From the NCBI GenBank assembly GCA_021163705.1, contig JAGGTO010000046.1, forward strand, positions 1 through 9,938: DNA of 9,938 nt. Reading direction: 5' to 3'. Shown in pieces: positions 5,896-9,938 of the stretch. The stretch comes from Thermoplasmata archaeon. GTDB lineage: Archaea > Thermoplasmatota > Thermoplasmata > Thermoplasmatales > Aciduliprofundaceae. Below the pieces are notes generated by a model that did no database searches, had not been told where the DNA came from, and saw only the letters and a list, made by a program, of their open reading frames with translations. Positions within the stretch are counted from its first letter, which is position 1, and each line of letters opens with the position of its first letter. The translations under genes were made by a program, and so were the position numbers.

Positions 5896-8525
5896 CACGC
5901 ATTTTTCTCAATGGCAAGGAAATAAACTTCGAGGGGAGAAAAACCATACTTCAGGTTGCAAAAGAGCACGGTATTGAGATTCCAACACTATGCACCCTGC
6001 TGGATAATTTTCCAATAGGCTCCTGTGGGCTCTGCGTTGTTAAAATCTCTCAGGGGAATCGTGTGTTTTATTCTCGGGCATGCACCACCTATGCATCCCA
6101 GGATATGGTTGTGGAAACGCATACTCCAGAGATAGAGGAGGCTCGCAGGACCATACTTGAGCTCTTAGCGGAAGAGCATAAGGCGAGAGGAGAATTGCGG
6201 AAACTTATGGAGAGGTATGGTATAGAGCCTAAAACACATGAGTTTAGAGATTCCTGGCGAGATAATCCTTTCATAGCTTTTGATCCTTCTGTCTGTATAT
6301 CCTGCTTCCGCTGTGTGCAGGCCTGCTCTTTGCTCAAGGAGAACCATGTGCTTGTTCGTGAAGGAAGGGGAGGGAGCATTCGAATAGTGGCTGGGGTGGA
6401 TCAATCTCTCATAGATGCTGGATGTGATTTTTGTGGTGCGTGCATAGATGCCTGCCCAACAGGAGCTCTTATGGATAAATCTCGCAAATCTCAGGAAGGG
6501 AGCGAGCTAAGAAAAATAACAACGGTATGTCCATACTGTGGTGTGGGCTGCTTGATAGATTATTTTGTAAAGGATAATCGCATAGTTTATGCAAAAGGCA
6601 ATCTGAAGGGAGTGAATTTGGGAGATGTATGCATAAAGGGACGGTTTGGATGGGAATTTGTGCATAGTGATAAAAGATTGAAAAAGCCATTGATAAAGAA
6701 GGAGGGTAAATTTAGAGGAGTATCCTGGGAAGAGGCACTCAATTATGTGGCATCAAAATTTAAAGAGATAAGGGATAAATATGGCCCTGATAGCATAGCA
6801 GGACTTTCATCGGCGAAATGCACAAATGAGGAGAACTACCTCTTTCAGAAATTTATGCGTACCGTTATAGGAACAAACAATGTGGATCATTGCGCCCGTT
6901 TGTGCCATGCCTCCACTGTTGCAGGTCTTTTCAAGGTATTTGGAAGTGGAGCTATGACGAACAGTATAGAGGATTTGATGAGTGCAGAGTTATTCTTCAT
7001 CATAGGCTCCAATACCACCCATGCGCATCCTGTGATAGGAACAATGATAAAAAGAGCTGTGAAAAAGGGAGCGAGACTCATTGTGGCAGATCCACGAGAT
7101 ATTGAGCTCGCAAAATATGCCGATGTATATCTTCAGCATAGGCCAGGGAGTGATGTTGCTTTGCTCAACGGGATGATGCATGTTATCCTCAAGTATGGTT
7201 TGGAAGATAAAAAATTCATTGAGAATCGAACTGAGGGAATAGAATTGCTCAAAGAAGTTGTTGAAAAATACACGCCAGAAGTTGTGGAGAAAATAACGGG
7301 AGTTTCCAGAGATAATATAATAAGAGCTGCAATTCTATACGCAACGCATCGCTCTGCCATAATATATGCAATGGGCATTACTCAGCATACCACAGGCACG
7401 GCCAATGTAGCGTCCCTGGCCAATCTTGCACTTCTCACGGGAAATGTTGGTAAGGAAGGTACTGGAGTAAATTCATTGCGTGGGCAGAACAATGTTCAGG
7501 GAGCGGGAGATATGGGCGCCTTGCCCAACATGTTACCTGGATATGCCTCTCTCAATAGCCCTATTGCAGAATACATGGAGAGGATATGGAATGGAAGAAT
7601 TTCCAGGAAGCCAGGTTTAACAGCTGTGGAAATGATACAGAAGGCAGGTGAGAGCATAAGAGCAATGTACATAATGGGTGAGAATCCTGCGATAAGTGAT
7701 CCAAATCAAAAGGAGGTAATTGAAAAGCTTAAAAATCTGGAATTTCTGGTAGTTCAGGATATATTTATGAGTGAGACTGCAGAGCTTGCCGATGTGGTCC
7801 TTCCTGCAGCATCCTCTCTTGAAAAGGAGGGCACATTCACTAACACAGAAAGAAGGGTGCAGCTTCTTCATAAGGTAATAGAGCCTGTAGAAGATTCCAA
7901 ACCGGACTGGTGGATCATTCAGGAGCTAGCCAGAAGAATGGGTGCAGAATGGAACTACAGTTCCCCAAAAGACATCTTTGAGGAAATTCGCTTGGTGGTT
8001 CCACAATATAAGGGGATAACCTATGCGAGGTTGGAAAAATCTGGAATTCAATGGCCCTGTCCAAGCGAAGAGCATCCAGGAACAAAGATTCTTCACCAGG
8101 ATAAATTCCCAACACCCAACGGTCTTGCAAGATTCTTTCCCTATGAATATCAACCTCCTGCAGAGGTGCCGGATGATGAATATCCTTTCATTCTTACAAC
8201 AGGTAGAACCTATGAACATTTTCATACGGGAACTCTCACTAGAAAAATTGAAGGGCTCAACATTCTCATGCCTGAGGCCTTCGTGGAGATTCATCCTGAT
8301 GATGCCCGTAAGATGGGAATAAAAGATGGAGACTGTGTAATTGTGGAATCAAGAAGAGGAGCTATAAGAGTCAAGGCAAAGTTAGTGAAGATCAAGAGAG
8401 GAGTTGTTTTCATTCCCTTCCACTTCGCGGAGAGTGCAGCAAATATACTCACTAATGATGCATTGGATCCAGAAGCGAAGATTCCCGAGCTGAAAGTGGC
8501 GGCAGTTCGTTTAAAACTCTGTTAA
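5892..8525 (+). CDS. fdhA: Formate dehydrogenase catalytic subunit with NuoG-like Fe-S N-terminus (Mo/W-bis-pterin, Cys type)
   Basis: This 877-residue fusion oxidises formate to CO2, or the reverse. In order it has a plant-type [2Fe-2S] domain (C34, C45, C48, C64), a linker about 80-125, a double [4Fe-4S] ferredoxin domain (C135/C138/C141/C145 and C178/C181/C184/C188), the Mo-enzyme [4Fe-4S] domain (C213, C216, C220, C247), the catalytic molybdopterin domains, and a C-terminal dinucleotide-binding barrel from about 765. The active-site motif CARLCHAST has C338, encoded TGC, where E. coli FdhF has selenocysteine, followed by the conserved H339. The conserved arginine is R530 in LRGQNNVQG. No Tat signal is visible, so the enzyme should be cytoplasmic. 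The NuoG-type His-Cys3 cluster is missing: only H96 remains in the linker. Similarity to FdhF runs through the end of the protein, and with the two upstream subunits it resembles FdsGBA. Mo versus W cannot be decided. Confidence 0.95.
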   Translation: MTRIFLNGKEINFEGRKTILQVAKEHGIEIPTLCTLLDNFPIGSCGLCVVKISQGNRVFYSRACTTYASQDMVVETHTPEIEEARRTILELLAEEHKARGELRKLMERYGIEPKTHEFRDSWRDNPFIAFDPSVCISCFRCVQACSLLKENHVLVREGRGGSIRIVAGVDQSLIDAGCDFCGACIDACPTGALMDKSRKSQEGSELRKITTVCPYCGVGCLIDYFVKDNRIVYAKGNLKGVNLGDVCIKGRFGWEFVHSDKRLKKPLIKKEGKFRGVSWEEALNYVASKFKEIRDKYGPDSIAGLSSAKCTNEENYLFQKFMRTVIGTNNVDHCARLCHASTVAGLFKVFGSGAMTNSIEDLMSAELFFIIGSNTTHAHPVIGTMIKRAVKKGARLIVADPRDIELAKYADVYLQHRPGSDVALLNGMMHVILKYGLEDKKFIENRTEGIELLKEVVEKYTPEVVEKITGVSRDNIIRAAILYATHRSAIIYAMGITQHTTGTANVASLANLALLTGNVGKEGTGVNSLRGQNNVQGAGDMGALPNMLPGYASLNSPIAEYMERIWNGRISRKPGLTAVEMIQKAGESIRAMYIMGENPAISDPNQKEVIEKLKNLEFLVVQDIFMSETAELADVVLPAASSLEKEGTFTNTERRVQLLHKVIEPVEDSKPDWWIIQELARRMGAEWNYSSPKDIFEEIRLVVPQYKGITYARLEKSGIQWPCPSEEHPGTKILHQDKFPTPNGLARFFPYEYQPPAEVPDDEYPFILTTGRTYEHFHTGTLTRKIEGLNILMPEAFVEIHPDDARKMGIKDGDCVIVESRRGAIRVKAKLVKIKRGVVFIPFHFAESAANILTNDALDPEAKIPELKVAAVRLKLC

Positions 8526-8526
8526 T

Positions 8527-9756
8527 TTAATCTTCTTTCTCATTTAAAAATTTGCCCTGTGCAACGATTATCTTACCATTTACAATGGTGTATTCTGTAT
8601 TAAGGCCATTCAGAGAATACACTATGTGGGAGATCAACCTATTTTTTTCCAGGGGAATGCCACTTGGCTCGGGATTCATGATGATTATATCTGCAAGTTT
8701 TCCCTCTTCTATGCTTCCAGCATTTAATCCAAGAGCTTTTGCCGCATTTATTGTTGCGAAATCAACAATCATTTGAGCATTTGTTACGCTGGCATCCCAC
8801 CTTTCATTTTTATGAAGGAGTGAGGCAAATTTCATTACCTCAAACATATCGAGATTGTTATTGCTTACAGCACTATCGGTGCCCAGAGTGATAGTTAAAC
8901 CGTGATCAAGCATCTCCACAAGGGGCATAGCACCACCATTGCCGAGTTTCATATTGCTTGTAGGATTATGAGAGACCTTAACATCTCTCTCTGCCAATAA
9001 TTTAATCTCGTGGAGTGTGAGCCAAACAAGGTGCACCCCAATCAAATTCTCGCTTAGAAATCCTATTTTGGAAAGCCATTCCACCGGTCTCATCCCGGTC
9101 TTCTTGCGATGATCATATACCTCTCTGCGAGTTTCAGAGATATGCATGGTTATAAGTGTGCCATATTTCTCTGCAATTTCCTGGCTTTTGAGCAAAGTCT
9201 CCTCACTGCAGGTATAAACAGCATGGGGTGCAATGAGAGGAGTAACTAGATCATCATCCCTGTATTCTCTTATGAAACTTTCAGCATTTTTCAAAGGATC
9301 TCCCTCCTGAGTTGTTAGCTCCTCATCCACTACTGCCCATCCAAGATAACCGCGAATCCCCAAATCTTTACAGGCCCTGGCTATAACATCCTCATCCGAA
9401 TACATGTCTACAAATGTTGTTGTGCCGGTTCTAAGCATCTCCTTTATCCCCAAAATTGCACCACGATAAATATCCTCCTTTCCCCTCTCCCCCTCCTCCT
9501 TCCACATAATCTGTAGAAAATTATCCAGGGAAACATCATCTGCAAGACCTCGCATATCTGTCATTCCCACATGGGTATGGGTGTTTATTAATCCAGGTAG
9601 AACTATTCTGTTTGTGGCATCGATGACATATTCTGCCTCAACTTTAATTTTTCCAATATCAACTATGAGATTTTCCTCGATATATACATCTCCATTTATA
9701 ATTCTTCTCTTCCCGTCCTGGGTTACTATCCATCCATTTTTTATGAGAATGCTCAT
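8527..9756 (-). CDS. COG0402 amidohydrolase, probable MTA/SAH/5'-deoxyadenosine deaminase
   Basis: This 409-residue protein is an ATZ/TRZ-type amidohydrolase. After an N-terminal beta-sandwich strand come NTHTHVGMTDMRG (H60, H62), APHAVYTC (H178), TMHISETR (H205, E208), VHLVWL (H242), SHNPTSNMKLGNGG (H263 onward) and LGTDSAVSNNNLDM (D294). By family analogy the mononuclear metal would be held by H60, H62, H205 and D294, with E208 and H242 catalytic. The SNMKLGNG and SNNNLDM blocks are typical of the 5-methylthioadenosine/S-adenosylhomocysteine deaminase branch, called DadD in methanogens. The product would be the inosyl analogue feeding purine and SAM-cycle salvage; exact substrate is inference. 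An in-frame TTG at 9768 would add four residues, but the ATG at 9756 is preferred. It ends one base after the convergent formate dehydrogenase gene. Confidence 0.87.
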   Translation of the reverse strand: MSILIKNGWIVTQDGKRRIINGDVYIEENLIVDIGKIKVEAEYVIDATNRIVLPGLINTHTHVGMTDMRGLADDVSLDNFLQIMWKEEGERGKEDIYRGAILGIKEMLRTGTTTFVDMYSDEDVIARACKDLGIRGYLGWAVVDEELTTQEGDPLKNAESFIREYRDDDLVTPLIAPHAVYTCSEETLLKSQEIAEKYGTLITMHISETRREVYDHRKKTGMRPVEWLSKIGFLSENLIGVHLVWLTLHEIKLLAERDVKVSHNPTSNMKLGNGGAMPLVEMLDHGLTITLGTDSAVSNNNLDMFEVMKFASLLHKNERWDASVTNAQMIVDFATINAAKALGLNAGSIEEGKLADIIIMNPEPSGIPLEKNRLISHIVYSLNGLNTEYTIVNGKIIVAQGKFLNEKED

Positions 9757-9786
9757 CCTAACACCCAACTGCCAAATTCTTTCCCC

Positions 9787-9794
9787 ATATATTT
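9787..9794 (-). promoter_or_regulatory. TATA box for the amidohydrolase gene
   Basis: On the minus strand the sequence reads AAATATAT. It predicts a start site near 9765 and a leader of about 10 nt before the ATG at 9756. GGGTGTTAGG lies in that leader and could act as a weak SD element. Confidence 0.5.
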
Positions 9795-9823
9795 TATTTG
9801 TGATTTTTTTACAATCCCAAAGG

Positions 9824-9829
9824 TTATAT
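9824..9829 (+). promoter_or_regulatory. Possible TATA box for the gene cut by the window end
   Basis: TTATAT is centred about 26 nt before an in-frame GTG at 9853 but only about 14 nt before the ATG at 9841. It would therefore suit a leaderless GTG start better than the ATG. Confidence 0.35.
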
Positions 9830-9840
9830 CCAAGGAATTC

Positions 9841-9938
9841 ATGGGCTTAAAAGTGAGCCGAATCATATTCTTAGGCACCGGCGGGGGAAGATTTACCACC
9901 ATCTATCAGATTCGAGCAACTGGAGGAGTATATATTGA
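9841..9938 (+). CDS. Metallo-beta-lactamase-fold hydrolase, N-terminal fragment cut by the window end
   Basis: Thirty-two residues are visible. After a short lead-in, IIFLGTGGGRF continues into QIRATGGVYI. The LGTGGGR block plus a following TGG strand is the usual opening of an archaeal metallo-beta-lactamase-fold group related to COG1235/RNase Z-like hydrolases. The HxHxDH metal motif would lie beyond the window, so the family call rests on the N-terminus only and no substrate can be named. The ATG at 9841 has AAGGA about five bases upstream. An in-frame GTG at 9853 is a competing start at leaderless distance from TTATAT at 9824-9829. It is divergent from the amidohydrolase across 84 bp. Confidence 0.6.
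   Translation, partial: MGLKVSRIIFLGTGGGRFTTIYQIRATGGVYI

Noticed and set aside
6903..6905. Possible selenocysteine at the formate dehydrogenase active site
   Set aside because: The codon is TGC (Cys), not TGA, and the reading frame has no internal stop.
7926..8294. Minus-strand 122-codon open frame inside the formate dehydrogenase gene
   Set aside because: It is a shadow of a strongly conserved coding region with no domain or promoter support.
4235..8525. Reading the trio as complex I peripheral arm or an NAD(P)-reducing hydrogenase
   Set aside because: The large subunit has the formate dehydrogenase motifs CARLCH and RGQNN and molybdopterin domains; it has no H-cluster motifs, and no complex I membrane or other Nuo genes are nearby.
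9757..9768. TTG at 9768 as the amidohydrolase start
   Set aside because: It adds four residues not typical of the family; the ATG at 9756 begins the usual MxILIKN-type strand.
1..9938. tRNA, rRNA, CRISPR arrays, insertion sequences or defence systems
   Set aside because: No cloverleaf-like blocks, regular direct repeats with spacers, transposase motifs or terminal repeats were seen; the window is densely packed with recognisable genes.

Overview
The window looks archaeal. It contains ribosomal protein S6e and the archaeal/eukaryotic initiation factor aIF2 gamma in the adjacent order typical of Euryarchaeota. TATA boxes sit about 25-27 nt upstream of start codons that lack a Shine-Dalgarno (SD) sequence, which implies leaderless transcripts. 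Internal operon genes instead carry GGTGA or GGAGGT sites and ATGA stop/start overlaps. AGA/AGG and ATA codons are common and base composition is moderately AT-rich, which would suit a thermophile. A Thermoplasmatota or Aciduliprofundum-like (DHVE2) source is plausible, but this is inference only.

Layout. (1) Positions 1-387 hold the 3' part of a DUF123/GIY-YIG protein, cut by the window edge. (2) Positions 429-1465 form a two-gene unit: a small helical protein of unknown function translationally coupled to a TatD-like metal-dependent hydrolase. (3) Positions 1502-1834 encode a small acidic helical protein of unknown function, followed by S6e and aIF2 gamma (1875-3487). (4) A minus-strand winged-helix protein (3489-4076) ends one base after aIF2 gamma and diverges from the next operon across a 158-bp regulatory gap. 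(5) Positions 4235-8525 are a three-gene operon: NuoE-like, NuoF-like, and a NuoG-like/formate dehydrogenase catalytic fusion. Together they resemble a soluble NAD-linked formate dehydrogenase of the bacterial FdsGBA type. (6) A minus-strand COG0402 amidohydrolase (8527-9756), probably an MTA/SAH/5'-deoxyadenosine deaminase, ends one base after the dehydrogenase gene. (7) Positions 9841-9938 are the start of a metallo-beta-lactamase-fold gene cut by the window end.

The formate dehydrogenase operon is the most informative part. Predicted electron flow is from formate at a Mo/W-bis-pterin centre (Cys ligand rather than selenocysteine), through the catalytic subunit's Fe-S clusters, to the FMN/NAD site of the NuoF-like subunit, with the NuoE-like [2Fe-2S] protein attached. 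The catalytic subunit has every expected cysteine cluster except the NuoG-type His-Cys3 [4Fe-4S] site, which appears deleted. The divergent winged-helix gene and two short inverted repeats in the shared promoter region make local control of the operon a reasonable hypothesis. I saw no clear evidence of a mobile element, CRISPR array, RNA gene or wholly new multi-gene system.
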